Positions 36,255-47,362 of a DNA stretch of 64,000 nucleotides are shown piece by piece. A program made the translations under genes and the position numbers. Within the stretch, counting starts at the first letter, position 1. Each line of letters starts with the position of its first letter. Location: contig CANFLR010000005.1 of the NCBI GenBank assembly GCA_947447945.1, positions 1 through 64,000 of the forward strand. The letters run 5' to 3'. A model generated the notes under the pieces. It was not told the DNA's origin. It did no database searches and worked only from the letters and a program-made list of their open reading frames with translations. The DNA is from Burkholderiaceae bacterium. Its GTDB lineage: Bacteria > Pseudomonadota > Gammaproteobacteria > Burkholderiales > Burkholderiaceae.

Positions 36255-37022
36255 TTAAGTAAACCAAATTAAAGAAGCAAACCGACCTGAGATCGCATCA
36301 CGACGGTGCGAAAAAAAGCGGTTTTGATCTTTTACAGTGCACAAGTTTCCACCACTAATTCGCTCCACTCCTAGAGATTCCAGGCGTGATTTAGCTAATA
36401 AATAGAGATTTGCATGGTATTTACCAGGTCGGTCTGAAATTGGTATGAAGGCATTGTGAGGAAATGCTATTCCTGCATCAGTAAATGCCCCATATACATC
36501 TTCACCTACTTCAAAGGATTCCGGCCCAATAGCTGGTCCGAGCCATGCCAATAATTGATTGGGAGCTAAGTTAGGACATAGATGAAGCAACTCTCCCACA
36601 GTATTTTCAAGGATTCCAGCACATAAGCCACGCCAACCAGCATGGGCAATACCAACCACGTCTCCGGCCTGATTGCTAAAGAAAACTGGCAGACAATCTG
36701 CTGTCAATATCACCAAGACTTCATTGGGAATATTGGTAACGGCGGCATCTGCCTCGATCCCCTGAGTAGATAATATTGTGCGATTATCTGGGGTGCTTAC
36801 GTTGGTGCCGTGGACCTGCTTTAGCCAAAGAGGGTCCGATGGTAGGGATGCCCTCAAAATAGAGCGATTAGCTTCAACAGCCTGGGTTAAATCACCAACG
36901 TGCTCGCCTAAATTTAGCGACGCATAGGGAGATTCACTCACCCCACCATGCCGAGTGGTCACCAAACTATTGACCTGAAGAGGCGCAGGCCAGTCAGGTC
37001 TAATGAGTTTCAGATCAATCAT
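36255..37022 (-). CDS. pgeF: peptidoglycan editing factor PgeF (YfiH / multicopper polyphenol oxidase family)
   Basis: 255 aa; 'VLTADCLPVFFSN', 'IAHAGWRGL'; 4-nt overlap with rluD. Confidence 0.92.
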   Translation of the reverse strand: MIDLKLIRPDWPAPLQVNSLVTTRHGGVSESPYASLNLGEHVGDLTQAVEANRSILRASLPSDPLWLKQVHGTNVSTPDNRTILSTQGIEADAAVTNIPNEVLVILTADCLPVFFSNQAGDVVGIAHAGWRGLCAGILENTVGELLHLCPNLAPNQLLAWLGPAIGPESFEVGEDVYGAFTDAGIAFPHNAFIPISDRPGKYHANLYLLAKSRLESLGVERISGGNLCTVKDQNRFFSHRRDAISGRFASLIWFT

Positions 37023-38050
37023 TGACTATCAATAGAATGTAAGGTAGCAGCTTCGGTTGGTAGATCCTCTGGTGTCATGCCCACTAAGTGCAATAAAGTC
37101 ATTAGGTCTTCGGGTGGCAGCCGGAACCATGTCATCGTATTCATAGATACGGGGTGCTGCAAGCTTAAAGAGTAAGCGTGTAGAGCTTGTCGGGCAAAAG
37201 GCAGATTTTTAGCTGCCCCTGGTGTTTTTTTGCGGTATACGGGATCGCCCATGATTGGAAAACCTAAGGATTCTAAATGGACTCGAATTTGATGCGTTCG
37301 ACCAGTCTCAAGGCGGCACTCCAGCAAGGCACTTGGAGAGCTATCAAATATTCCTTTAGCAAGACGTCTAAATGAAGTTGCCGCTGGCTTTCCTTGCGCA
37401 GAACCGGCCGCCATTCTTAAACGATCTCGCTGATCACGACCCACCGTAGCCAATACTTTTCCCTGTGATGGCGTTTCTCCCCAAACCCAGGCTAAATAAC
37501 GCCTACCAACGGTACGATCTTGAAGTTGTCTTACTAATGCTGTTTGAGCATGCGCTGTTCTCGCTACCACCATTAACCCAGAGGTATCTTTATCAAGGCG
37601 ATGAACTATGCCTGCTCGAGGTAAATTTTTAAGTTCGGGATACCGAAATAACAGGGCATTTAAAAGTGTGCCTGTCCAATTGCCAGCAGCAGGATGAACC
37701 ACCAAGCCAGGTGGCTTATTGACCACAATGATCGACTCGTCTTCATACACCACATCTAAGCCGATCTCTTCGGGACTGAAAGCAAATTGCTCTGGCAATT
37801 CTTGCGGAAAGACCTTAATACTCTCGCCGCCACGTAATAAGTGTCGAGCTTTGGTCACCTTACCATCCACCATGACAGCACCTGCTTCAACCCATGCCTT
37901 CAAGCGATTGCGCGAATAATCAGGCAAACAGCTCGCCAAAACCTTATCCAGGCGTTCACCGTTTACCTCTAACGGGATTTCTACGGTTATGAAGTCCTCT
38001 TCATCGATATAATCAATGAGATTCGAATCGGGGGTTTCCGGCAATGCCAC
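37019..38050 (-). CDS. rluD: 23S rRNA pseudouridine synthase RluD
   Basis: 343 aa; S4 domain and 'AGIVHRLDKDTSGLMVVA' catalytic motif. Confidence 0.94.
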   Translation of the reverse strand: MALPETPDSNLIDYIDEEDFITVEIPLEVNGERLDKVLASCLPDYSRNRLKAWVEAGAVMVDGKVTKARHLLRGGESIKVFPQELPEQFAFSPEEIGLDVVYEDESIIVVNKPPGLVVHPAAGNWTGTLLNALLFRYPELKNLPRAGIVHRLDKDTSGLMVVARTAHAQTALVRQLQDRTVGRRYLAWVWGETPSQGKVLATVGRDQRDRLRMAAGSAQGKPAATSFRRLAKGIFDSSPSALLECRLETGRTHQIRVHLESLGFPIMGDPVYRKKTPGAAKNLPFARQALHAYSLSLQHPVSMNTMTWFRLPPEDLMTLLHLVGMTPEDLPTEAATLHSIDSQ

Positions 38051-38151
38051 GCTTAAAAGGCCTTTCAGTTATGTTAGATGTACTTTCAAACGCCAGTTTA
38101 AGGCTTGCCAAGCTTATGGGGAGGCTAAACCTCAAACGCCGCCGACTTGGA

Positions 38152-38964
38152 ATGAGTACAACTTCAGGTTTTTTACTGGCTTTTAGCGCTACTGCCCTGA
38201 TTTTGACAGCTTGTGCTGGTAGCGATGGCCAAAAAGATGATACCGATAAATGGTCCGAGACAAAACTCTACTCTGAAGCAACAGATAAGCTAAATGATGC
38301 AGATTTTGCAAGATGTGGAAAATATTTCGAAAAACTAGAAGCGCGCTTTCCCTTTGGCCCCTACTCTCAGCAAGCCCAAATTAACGCGGCTTACTGCTAT
38401 TGGAAAGCCCAAGAACAAGCACAAGCCCTGGTTGCGATTGATCGGTTCATTAAGTTATTTCAAGGCAGCCCCAATATCGATTACGCCTATTATTTAAAAG
38501 GTTTAATTACCTTCAATGATGATTTGGGGTGGCTTGGTAAATTTACTGGGCAAGACTTAAGCGAGAGAGATCCCAAGGCAGCCAAAGAGGCCTTTGAATC
38601 TTTCAAGGTTGTTGTGGAGCGCTTCCCAAACAGTAAATATGCAACCGACTCATTAGATCGGATGCGTTATATCGTCAACTCATTGGCTGAGGCCGATGTG
38701 ATTGTTGCGCGCTACTACTATCAGCGTGGTGCTTATTTAGCTGCAGCGAACCGCGCGCAGTTAGTTATCCGTGATTATGATCGTGCGCCTGCGGTTGAAG
38801 AGGCTCTATATATTCTGATCAAGTCTTACGATATGTTGGGCATGAAAGATTTGAGTGCTGATGCGACACGTGTGATGGAGCTAAACTTCCCCGATAGCGA
38901 AATGATGAAGTCTGGTCAGCGGATCAAAAAAGAACGTCGCTGGTGGCAGCTCTGGAATAAGTAA
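38152..38964 (+). CDS. bamD: outer membrane protein assembly factor BamD
   Basis: Lipobox 'LILTACAGS', TPR repeats, 'FPFGPYSQQAQ'. The listed ORF starts at 38044; the lipoprotein signal fits the Met at 38152. Confidence 0.92.
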   Translation: MSTTSGFLLAFSATALILTACAGSDGQKDDTDKWSETKLYSEATDKLNDADFARCGKYFEKLEARFPFGPYSQQAQINAAYCYWKAQEQAQALVAIDRFIKLFQGSPNIDYAYYLKGLITFNDDLGWLGKFTGQDLSERDPKAAKEAFESFKVVVERFPNSKYATDSLDRMRYIVNSLAEADVIVARYYYQRGAYLAAANRAQLVIRDYDRAPAVEEALYILIKSYDMLGMKDLSADATRVMELNFPDSEMMKSGQRIKKERRWWQLWNK

Positions 38965-38978
38965 TTCGTTTCTTGGGT

Positions 38979-40103
38979 TTACTGAATTTCTACAGGGACA
39001 CGCGGAGCAAGAGCGCAGAGTAATTCGTAGCCAATTGAACCGCTCATCTCTGCCACATCGTCGACTGGAACTCTGCTACCCCATAACTCGACACGATTTC
39101 CAATGCAGGCTCCTGGTGCTTGACGCAGGTCAATGGTGATCATGTCCATTGACACGCGACCAATCAAGGGGCAAATGAGTCCCGATCCATCAGCAGCTCC
39201 ACCATCAACCCACACTGGTGTACCGTCTTTAGCCTGACGTGGGTAGCCGTCTGCATAGCCACAAGCTATCACCCCAATACGCATTGCCTCAGACGCCTCA
39301 TAGCGTCCACCATATCCAACTCGGTCACCCTTTTGCAATTCTTGAATGTCAATAATCTCACTGTGCAAATGCATTGCAGCTTGAAGATTGACATGTTCGA
39401 TATCTTTAAAACGACCAGTTGGTGATGCCCCATAAAGCATGATGCCTGGACGAACCCAATCTCCCAAGGCATTACGGTGCCACAAAATTGCAGCAGAATT
39501 GGCTAGGGATGTTGGTGCCTCTAAGCCCATAGAGGTCTCTAAAAAACACTCTAGCTGCTCACCAACAGTCGGGGATTGATTGACTTGATCGGCATTGGCA
39601 AAATGCGTCATATGGTGCATTTGATAGCCCAATGCATGCAAGCGATGGAAAGCGGTACGGTAATGATCAGGCTTAAATCCCAAGCGATTCATGCCACTAT
39701 TCATTTTGAGAAAAATATTGAATGCCTTGGCCTGTTTTTTCTGGAAACTCTCAAGCCATTGCACTTGGGTTTCACAATGAACAACCAAATCACAAGCCAA
39801 ATCCTCGGCTAAAGCAGTTTCATTTTGGTGAAAAAGGCCCTCCAATAACAAAATACGACCCTTCCAGCCGACATCCCTTAGACGAACGGCATCTTGAATG
39901 TCTAGAACCGCAAAACCATCGGTGGATTCAAGACCCTTAAAGGCGGCCTCAAAGCCGTGTCCATAGGACCTAGCCTTAATGACAGCCCAGATCTTTGATT
40001 CAGGGGCAAGTTTACGAACTTGGGTTAAATTGTGACGAAAGGCTTGGGTATGAATTGATGCCAAAATAGGTCTATTGATCAAGCTATGGACCGAATCACT
40101 CAT
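38979..40103 (-). CDS. alr: alanine racemase
   Basis: 'WAVIKARSYGHG' PLP-lysine region, 'YGGRYEA', 'GRVSMDMITIDL'. Confidence 0.95.
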   Translation of the reverse strand: MSDSVHSLINRPILASIHTQAFRHNLTQVRKLAPESKIWAVIKARSYGHGFEAAFKGLESTDGFAVLDIQDAVRLRDVGWKGRILLLEGLFHQNETALAEDLACDLVVHCETQVQWLESFQKKQAKAFNIFLKMNSGMNRLGFKPDHYRTAFHRLHALGYQMHHMTHFANADQVNQSPTVGEQLECFLETSMGLEAPTSLANSAAILWHRNALGDWVRPGIMLYGASPTGRFKDIEHVNLQAAMHLHSEIIDIQELQKGDRVGYGGRYEASEAMRIGVIACGYADGYPRQAKDGTPVWVDGGAADGSGLICPLIGRVSMDMITIDLRQAPGACIGNRVELWGSRVPVDDVAEMSGSIGYELLCALAPRVPVEIQ

Positions 40104-40153
40104 CTTCCTACCTCCTTTCATGTTTTAATTCTACTAATGACTAGATTGTACGA

Positions 40154-41473
40154 ATGAACCGTAGCTTTTACATCATTATGGCGGCGCAATTTTTTTCGTC
40201 GCTTGCTGATAATGCCCTGCTCATTGCAGCCATAGCCCTATTGGCGCAGCTAAATGCTCCAGCTTGGATGACGCCCTTGCTCAAGCTCTTTTTTGTACTC
40301 TCCTACGTTGTTCTGGCTGCTTTTGTGGGCGCTTTTGCTGACTCTCGACCCAAAGGTAATGTGATGTTCATTACCAACACCATTAAATTTTTGGGTTGTG
40401 TCACCATGCTTTTAGGCGGTCATCCTCTCTTATCTTATGCGATTGTTGGCTTGGGTGCAGCAGCATACTCGCCAGCCAAATACGGTATTTTGACCGAATT
40501 ACTTCCCCCAGAGAAATTAGTGGCAGCAAATGGGTGGATTGAAGGCCTGACAGTCGGTTCGATCATTTTGGGCACTGTCATGGGAGGTATTTTAATTAGC
40601 AGCACTGTTTCTGAAGGCCTTCTCAGCTTGGATCTACCAGTGATTGATACTGGGATCGATACTCCGGCTGAGTCAGCAATTTTGATCATCATGATGATTT
40701 ACATCATCGCCGCGCTCATTAATCTCCGGATACCGGATACTGGCGCGCGCTATGTTTCTCAAAAAACGAACCCCATATCCCTAGTGAAAGATTTTGCAAT
40801 CTGCTTTAAAACCCTCTGGCATGATCGCTTAGGACAAATTTCACTAGCGGTAACCACTTTATTTTGGGGGGCTGGTGCAACCTTGCAATTTATTGTGATT
40901 AAGTGGGCCCAAGTCGCACTGCATATGAACTTATCGCAAGGCGCTATTTTGCAAGCTATTTCTGCTGTAGGCGTTGCAGCAGGGGCAGTATGGGCAGCCT
41001 GGAAAATACCTCTTCGAAGCTCCCTCACTGTTTTACCTTATGGCATAGCAATGGGATTGGTGGTTTGCGTTTTAGCTGTCTATAACGCTGATATGTTGCC
41101 AAACACTGTACTTTGGACCGTTGGGAAAATGGCTGTTACCCTTAATCTAGTACCTGCCTATTTCCTATTATTATTAGTTGGTTGGCTTGCAGGGTATTTT
41201 GTAGTACCCATGAATGCACTACTTCAACATCGGGGACACGTTTTAATGTCCGCTGGACACTCTATCGCTGTCCAAAACTTCAATGAAAATATCTCTGTTC
41301 TCTTAATGTTGCTAGTCTATTCCCTGTTAATTTGGTTGGATGCCTCGGTTACCTATGTCATCATCGGCTTCGGAATCATGGTCAGCCTCTTAATGTGGAT
41401 GGTAATCAAAAGACATGCTGCAAACCAAGCGGAATATGACTCTATGCACCTCATCGGCGAGCATAAGCAATAA
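40154..41473 (+). CDS. lplT: lysophospholipid transporter LplT
   Basis: 439 aa MFS; 'QFFSSLADNALLIAAIALL' N-terminus characteristic of LplT. Confidence 0.92.
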   Translation: MNRSFYIIMAAQFFSSLADNALLIAAIALLAQLNAPAWMTPLLKLFFVLSYVVLAAFVGAFADSRPKGNVMFITNTIKFLGCVTMLLGGHPLLSYAIVGLGAAAYSPAKYGILTELLPPEKLVAANGWIEGLTVGSIILGTVMGGILISSTVSEGLLSLDLPVIDTGIDTPAESAILIIMMIYIIAALINLRIPDTGARYVSQKTNPISLVKDFAICFKTLWHDRLGQISLAVTTLFWGAGATLQFIVIKWAQVALHMNLSQGAILQAISAVGVAAGAVWAAWKIPLRSSLTVLPYGIAMGLVVCVLAVYNADMLPNTVLWTVGKMAVTLNLVPAYFLLLLVGWLAGYFVVPMNALLQHRGHVLMSAGHSIAVQNFNENISVLLMLLVYSLLIWLDASVTYVIIGFGIMVSLLMWMVIKRHAANQAEYDSMHLIGEHKQ

Positions 41474-41493
41474 AAAGCTTAGTGACTCTCAGT

Positions 41494-42030
41494 CTATAGA
41501 TTTTGTAAAACCGATTTAGCTAAAAGCAGGTCTTGCCAAAGCAGGGCTTTCTCTTTGGGCCTCCCAATCAAATAGGCTAAATCAAAAGATGCAATCAGCG
41601 GAATATCTTCTGCAAATTCATCGCTAACCGACAAAATTGTCTCCCTCAGTGATGAAAGATCATCGCGCTCACCGCTGAGCTTTTGAGCAGCAGGCGCTCC
41701 AAATGCAAAGGCCACTCTCGATAAACCATTCTCACTAGATTCTTTTGGTAACGGGTCTCCTAGATTTTTCCATAACCAATCATTTGGAGATAGTCCTAGT
41801 GCGCGAATGATGCCCTGAAATAGTAAGTCAGCCTCACCTTGAGGAGTGTTACCAAAAAAATACCAAGTACCTTCACTAATCTTGATAGATGAGCTCTCAG
41901 CAAGATTTTCCTGAGCATTCGCATTAGCAGAGAAAACTTCTGAAGATGTACTTATAAGTGTTGCATCACGTGAGGCCCACTCTGTGATCCCCATTTCCTT
42001 TAAGAAAGCTGTGTTGGATGTGGTGTTCAT
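41494..42030 (-). CDS. uracil-DNA-glycosylase-fold / DNA polymerase III psi (HolD)-like protein
   Basis: 178 aa, no cysteines; N-terminal 'FLKEMGITEWASRDA' resembles the HolD N-terminal motif; C-terminal 'LIASFDLAYLIGRPKEKALLWQDLLLA' resembles the family-4 UDG C-terminal block; ATGA overlap with rimI. Confidence 0.6.
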   Translation of the reverse strand: MNTTSNTAFLKEMGITEWASRDATLISTSSEVFSANANAQENLAESSSIKISEGTWYFFGNTPQGEADLLFQGIIRALGLSPNDWLWKNLGDPLPKESSENGLSRVAFAFGAPAAQKLSGERDDLSSLRETILSVSDEFAEDIPLIASFDLAYLIGRPKEKALLWQDLLLAKSVLQNL

Positions 42031-42560
42031 GTCGATAGCTTAATCGATTTTGCCATGACCGTTGCATCTTCACGCCTGCCAGAGGTGCCATCAACCGGAT
42101 AGTAATTTTTACGCGTCCCAATCTGGTCATATCCTAGGCTTCTATAGAGATTTAGAGCTAATTCATTAGATGGTCTGACCTCAAGAATAATACGCGGCAT
42201 CTGTTGTTGCGCAGCTACCACTTCAATAGCGTGCATCATTCGCCGTGCAATACCTCTTCGCCGTAATTTTGGGGAGACGGTAATATTGAGTAAATGAAGC
42301 TCATCTACCGCTGGAAATAAAATACAGTAGGCCCATAAAACATGAGGGTCTAAATAAGTTCCTTTAATGGCCTGTGCAACCTGTGGACGAATGCAATATG
42401 CCCAATGACCAGCATTCAAAGAATCAGAGAAATTACCACGTGTCCAAGGATGGGGATGGGATGCGACTTCAATAGCTAGAACCTCTTCGAGGTCGGCGGA
42501 TTGCATTGGCAAAAAAGATAGCTCAGCATCTCCTGTTTCAGAATCCAGTAAGTTAGACAT
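42027..42560 (-). CDS. rimI: ribosomal protein S18 alanine N-acetyltransferase
   Basis: GNAT fold, 'RRRGIARRMMHA', 'LEVRPSNELALNLYRSLGY'. Confidence 0.92.
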   Translation of the reverse strand: MSNLLDSETGDAELSFLPMQSADLEEVLAIEVASHPHPWTRGNFSDSLNAGHWAYCIRPQVAQAIKGTYLDPHVLWAYCILFPAVDELHLLNITVSPKLRRRGIARRMMHAIEVVAAQQQMPRIILEVRPSNELALNLYRSLGYDQIGTRKNYYPVDGTSGRREDATVMAKSIKLST

Positions 42561-42564
42561 AAAA

Positions 42565-43287
42565 TTAATGAGCTACTTGTTTACGTTCTTGTGCTGTGAA
42601 TGCAACTTTATTACGGACATAAAGTGGCTCAAGCAGATGAATATCTTGCGCGAGACCTTTTGCCCAAGAAATTTGGCCGCAGGTGAGAATGCCAATGGCG
42701 CTAATGCCAATATCAGCATCGAGCTGATCTGCGGAAAATGGCTGCCCAGAATGACTTAATAAACGATTGCCGAATTCACCAATAGCATTTCCAGCGATAA
42801 ACTGTATACCATCCAACGGCACATCATCGGGCGAACTTACGCTTACATCACCCAGACGAACAGGCAGACCTAAGGCCGTTATTTGATAATGAGCCCAATA
42901 GACCTCATCCATTCGTGCATCCACTGCAACCATAAAACGAGATGGCTTAGCGGCAGAAAATTGTGGTTTCTGAACCAATTGCGCAGCAATTCCATCTAGG
43001 CTAACAATTGGCAACACAGGGAGATTGGCCGCAATGGCCAAACCTTGCACTACAGCAACACCGAGTCGCACACCAGTAAAAGCACCAGGGCCAACACCTA
43101 CAGCAATCGCATCAAGTGACTGTAAGTCTATTTGAGCCTTCTTCAATAGATTCTCAATCCAGGGGAGCAGATGTTGGCTTGCCCCTGCAGAGAGCTTTTC
43201 ATGCAGAAGCAAGGGCTCTTGATCATCAATTCCTAGTGCAACAGAACACCAGGCTGATGAGGAGTCAATAGCAAGTATGCAAGTCAA
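42565..43287 (-). CDS. tsaB: tRNA threonylcarbamoyladenosine biosynthesis protein TsaB
   Basis: 'LAIDSSSAWCSVAL', 'GVGPGAFTGVRLGV'. Confidence 0.93.
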   Translation of the reverse strand: MTCILAIDSSSAWCSVALGIDDQEPLLLHEKLSAGASQHLLPWIENLLKKAQIDLQSLDAIAVGVGPGAFTGVRLGVAVVQGLAIAANLPVLPIVSLDGIAAQLVQKPQFSAAKPSRFMVAVDARMDEVYWAHYQITALGLPVRLGDVSVSSPDDVPLDGIQFIAGNAIGEFGNRLLSHSGQPFSADQLDADIGISAIGILTCGQISWAKGLAQDIHLLEPLYVRNKVAFTAQERKQVAH

Positions 43288-43297
43288 TGGATAGCTT

Positions 43298-43762
43298 CTA
43301 TTTTCTTAAAACGGAAATCACATCAGGCGGAGCCTGAACTAACTCGATTAGAACGCCTTCACCCGAGATAGGAAATTGCGCATTAGCTTTGGGGTGAACA
43401 AAAGTAATATCATGCCCTGCAGCACCTTTCCGAATCCCCCCTGGAGCAAAGCGAAGTCCATTTGCAGATAGCCATTCCACAGCCTTAGGAAGATCATCAA
43501 CCCACAGCCCAATATGATTCAGGGGTGTCTGGTGTACTGCAGGTTTTTTATCCATGTCAACAGCTTGCATCAAATCCACTTCAATCTCATGAGCGCCAGA
43601 ACCAATGGTGCAAATATCTTCATCGACATTCTCTCGCTCTGATACAAAAGTACTCTTGTATTCAAAGCCAAGTAGTTCAATCCATAGTTTGCGCAAACGT
43701 GCTTTATCTTCGCCACCAATAGCGATTTGTTGGACACCCAGAATCTTAAATGGCTTCGTCAT
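43298..43762 (-). CDS. VOC-family protein, candidate methylmalonyl-CoA epimerase
   Basis: Glyoxalase-fold protein '[27 protein letters not shown]'; lies directly downstream of pccA in a methylmalonyl-CoA module. Confidence 0.75.
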   Translation of the reverse strand: MTKPFKILGVQQIAIGGEDKARLRKLWIELLGFEYKSTFVSERENVDEDICTIGSGAHEIEVDLMQAVDMDKKPAVHQTPLNHIGLWVDDLPKAVEWLSANGLRFAPGGIRKGAAGHDITFVHPKANAQFPISGEGVLIELVQAPPDVISVLRK

Positions 43763-43769
43763 AACTAAC

Positions 43770-45806
43770 CTATTCAAAACGAATGATCAATTGATCAACT
43801 GCTAAACTATCACCAACTGCAGCACAAATCTCGGCGACTACCCCGTCTTGGGCAGCAGACAGGGTATTTTCCATCTTCATCGCCTCAATCGCAGCGAGTT
43901 TTTGGCCCGCGGTAACCGCATCACCTATTTTCACTGAAATATTGGTTAATAATCCGGGCATTGGAGACATTACCAATTTTGAGGTGTCAGGTGGCGCCTT
44001 AACGAGCATTCGGCGCTGAAGTTCGGCGCCTAAGGGACTCACTACCATACACTCGTACTGAGCGCCATCCAAGACGAGGCAATATTTAACGCCGTGACGC
44101 GCAACTTGTGCAGTAATCTTATGGGTACCATTAATGGTAGCGTGTAAGCAAATTTCTCCAGGTCGCCAACTGCTGATAATGTCGTAGCGACTTACACCAT
44201 CTACATCATCAATATAGACGGAATATGTGGTCTCCCTCAACTCAACCCGAATCGGGACCTCAATAGGAGATTCCGGTGAACCGACGCGCGCTCCTGTAAC
44301 AACAACAAACTTTTTGGCAATCGTCATCTCATGACCAGCCAATTGACCATCGATCATTTTGATATGCTCTAAATAGCGATAGCGCATGAAAGCTGCTAAA
44401 GCAGCGAGGCGTCGAGGATCGGATGGTTGCACTGAATCTGTTTTGAAGCCTTGTGGATATTCTTCCGCAATGAACCCCGTTGTAAAGTCGCCAGATATAA
44501 AGCGAGGGTGCTGCAAAAGGGCTGCTTGGAATGGGATATTCGAGTGAATTCCTCGAATTACAAAATCATTCAAAGCAGAACGCATTTTTTCAATCGCATC
44601 AATCCGATCTTTACCATGGACAATTAACTTGGCGATCATAGAATCGTAATACATGGGAATTTCACCGCCCTCGTAGACGCCAGTGTCAACCCGAATTCCA
44701 TCAACTTCTTCTGGTGGGCAATATTTAACAAGCCGCCCCGTTGAAGGCAAGAAGTTCCGAAATGGATCATCAGCATTAATTCGACACTCCATGGACCAGC
44801 CATTTAGCTTCACATCGGCTTGCTGAAATGATAGCTTTTCACCCGCAGCCACACGAATCATCTGCTCAACCAGATCGAGACCTGTAATATTTTCCGTAAC
44901 AGGATGCTCGACCTGCAGTCTTGTATTCATCTCCAAGAAATAGAAAGACTTATCTTTACCCACCACAAACTCAACGGTACCGGCAGATTGATAGTTCACG
45001 GCCTTAGCTAAAGCAACAGCTTGCTCGCCCATTGCCTTGCGTGTGACAGGATCAATAAAGGGAGATGGGGCTTCTTCGATTACCTTCTGGTGACGACGTT
45101 GAATCGAACAATCACGTTCATTAAGGTAAACAACATTGCCATGTGCGTCCCCCAAAACCTGAATTTCGATATGGCGGGGACCTTCAACAAATTTCTCAAT
45201 GAAAATACGATCATCACCAAAACTATTCATTGCTTCAGTTTTACAAGCGGCGAAGCCTTCCGCTGCCTCTTTATCGTTAAAAGCAACTCGCAATCCTTTG
45301 CCACCACCTCCTGCAGAGGCTTTGATCATGACGGGGTAACCAATGCCTTGGGCAATCTTTACTGCTTCATCGGTGCTTGAAATTGCTTCATTATGTCCAG
45401 GAATTGTGTTTACCTTGGCCGCTAAAGCTAGCTTTTTAGAGGCAATCTTATCGCCCATGGCGGCAATAGATTGATGCTTTGGCCCAATGAAAACAATGCC
45501 TTCATCTTCACAGCGCTTCGCAAATTGCTCATTTTCAGACAAGAAACCATATCCCGGGTGTACCGCTTGTGCGCCGGTGTCTATGCATGCCTGAATGATG
45601 CGATCTATTACTAAATATGATTCGCGTGATGGTGCAGGCCCAATGAATACCGCTTCGTCCGCCATTTGCACATGTCTAGCCTCTTTATCAGCCTCAGAAT
45701 AAACTGCTACCGTTTTGATGCCCATCCTCTTGGCTGTCTTCATGATGCGACAAGCAATCTCGCCGCGATTAGCAATCAAAATTTTCTTAAACATTTTCGT
45801 AGTCAT
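43770..45806 (-). CDS. pccA: propionyl-CoA carboxylase alpha (biotin-containing) subunit
   Basis: 678 aa; biotin carboxylase domain and C-terminal '[11 protein letters not shown]' biotinylation motif. Confidence 0.93.
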   Translation of the reverse strand: MTTKMFKKILIANRGEIACRIMKTAKRMGIKTVAVYSEADKEARHVQMADEAVFIGPAPSRESYLVIDRIIQACIDTGAQAVHPGYGFLSENEQFAKRCEDEGIVFIGPKHQSIAAMGDKIASKKLALAAKVNTIPGHNEAISSTDEAVKIAQGIGYPVMIKASAGGGGKGLRVAFNDKEAAEGFAACKTEAMNSFGDDRIFIEKFVEGPRHIEIQVLGDAHGNVVYLNERDCSIQRRHQKVIEEAPSPFIDPVTRKAMGEQAVALAKAVNYQSAGTVEFVVGKDKSFYFLEMNTRLQVEHPVTENITGLDLVEQMIRVAAGEKLSFQQADVKLNGWSMECRINADDPFRNFLPSTGRLVKYCPPEEVDGIRVDTGVYEGGEIPMYYDSMIAKLIVHGKDRIDAIEKMRSALNDFVIRGIHSNIPFQAALLQHPRFISGDFTTGFIAEEYPQGFKTDSVQPSDPRRLAALAAFMRYRYLEHIKMIDGQLAGHEMTIAKKFVVVTGARVGSPESPIEVPIRVELRETTYSVYIDDVDGVSRYDIISSWRPGEICLHATINGTHKITAQVARHGVKYCLVLDGAQYECMVVSPLGAELQRRMLVKAPPDTSKLVMSPMPGLLTNISVKIGDAVTAGQKLAAIEAMKMENTLSAAQDGVVAEICAAVGDSLAVDQLIIRFE

Positions 45807-45820
45807 GATGGTTCGGCGCC

Positions 45821-47353
45821 TTAAAGAGGGATATTGCCGTGTTTACGAGAAGGATTTTTCAGTTCTTTGTCTTTCAACATGGCTAAAGAACGGGAAATGC
45901 GCTTGCGGGTTTCATGCGGTAATATGACGTCATCAATATAGCCACGACGACCAGCAACAAAAGGATTAGCAAATTTCGACTTATATTCAGCTTCGCGAGC
46001 TGAAATTTTTTCGGGGTCTGACTTTTCTTCGCGGAAAATAATTTCAACCGCCCCTTTAGGGCCCATCACTGCGATCTCAGCTGATGGCCATGCAAAGTTG
46101 ACATCTCCACGTAAATGTTTAGAAGCCATCACGTCGTAGGCTCCACCATAAGCCTTACGAGTAATTAAGGTTACTTTAGGCACAGTGCAATCTGCATAGG
46201 CATAGAGCAACTTGGCGCCATGCTTAATAATTCCACCATATTCTTGCGCGGTGCCGGGCATAAATCCAGGCACATCAACCAAGGTCACTACGGGAATATT
46301 GAAGGCATCACAGAAACGAACAAAACGCGCTGCCTTGATAGAGGCTTTGATATCTAAGCATCCCGCCAAGATTAAAGGTTGATTCGCAACGATGCCAATC
46401 GATCGTCCCTCCATTCGTGCAAAGCCTATCAGAATATTTTTTGCATAGTCCGGCTGAAGTTCAAAGAATTCACCATCATCAACAATCTTCTTAATCAGTT
46501 CCTTCATGTCATAGGGTTGATTAGGGTTCGAGGGAACCAAAGTATCTAAAGAGAAATCTGGCTCCTCAGTTCGCATTGCGCCATGAATCATGGGCGCCTT
46601 TTCACGATTGGATAAAGGCAAATAATTGAAGAAACGTCGCAGCATCATGATGGCTTCAACGTCATTCTCAAATGCCAGATCACAAACGCCCGAAACTGTG
46701 GAGTGCGTAACTGCTCCACCTAGCTCTTCTGACGTGACATCTTCATGCGTCACCGTTTTAACAACTTCTGGACCTGTAACAAACATATAAGAACTGTCTT
46801 TGACCATGAAGATGAAATCTGTCAAAGCAGGTGAATAGACTGCACCCCCAGCAGATGGACCCATAATTAATGAAATCTGGGGGATAACGCCTGAAGCGGT
46901 AACGTTCCGCTGGAAAATTTCAGCATAGCCGCCCAAAGAGGCGACCCCTTCCTGAATCCTTGCTCCACCAGAGTCATTCAAACCAATCACCGGGGCTCCA
47001 ACTTTGAGAGCCTGATCCATGATCTTACAAATTTTTTCAGCATGGGCTTCAGATAATGAACCCCCCAAAACTGTGAAGTCTTGTGAGAACACAAACACAA
47101 GGCGTCCATTAATCATGCCGTAGCCTGTAACGACACCATCTCCAGGCACAGTTTGATCGTCCATACCAAAATCGTGGCATCGGTGCTCTACAAACATATC
47201 CCACTCTTCAAAGGTCCCTGCATCGAGTAAAAGCTCTATGCGTTCACGAGCAGTTAACTTTCCCTTGGAATGTTGGGCCTGAATGCGCTTTTGACCGCCT
47301 CCTAAACGAGCAAGTTCACGCTTCGCTTCAAGCTGTTGAATGATGTCCTTCAT
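45821..47353 (-). CDS. pccB: propionyl-CoA carboxylase beta (carboxyltransferase) subunit
   Basis: 510 aa; '[14 protein letters not shown]', '[21 protein letters not shown]'. Confidence 0.94.
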   Translation of the reverse strand: MKDIIQQLEAKRELARLGGGQKRIQAQHSKGKLTARERIELLLDAGTFEEWDMFVEHRCHDFGMDDQTVPGDGVVTGYGMINGRLVFVFSQDFTVLGGSLSEAHAEKICKIMDQALKVGAPVIGLNDSGGARIQEGVASLGGYAEIFQRNVTASGVIPQISLIMGPSAGGAVYSPALTDFIFMVKDSSYMFVTGPEVVKTVTHEDVTSEELGGAVTHSTVSGVCDLAFENDVEAIMMLRRFFNYLPLSNREKAPMIHGAMRTEEPDFSLDTLVPSNPNQPYDMKELIKKIVDDGEFFELQPDYAKNILIGFARMEGRSIGIVANQPLILAGCLDIKASIKAARFVRFCDAFNIPVVTLVDVPGFMPGTAQEYGGIIKHGAKLLYAYADCTVPKVTLITRKAYGGAYDVMASKHLRGDVNFAWPSAEIAVMGPKGAVEIIFREEKSDPEKISAREAEYKSKFANPFVAGRRGYIDDVILPHETRKRISRSLAMLKDKELKNPSRKHGNIPL

Positions 47354-47362
47354 ACAAACTCC

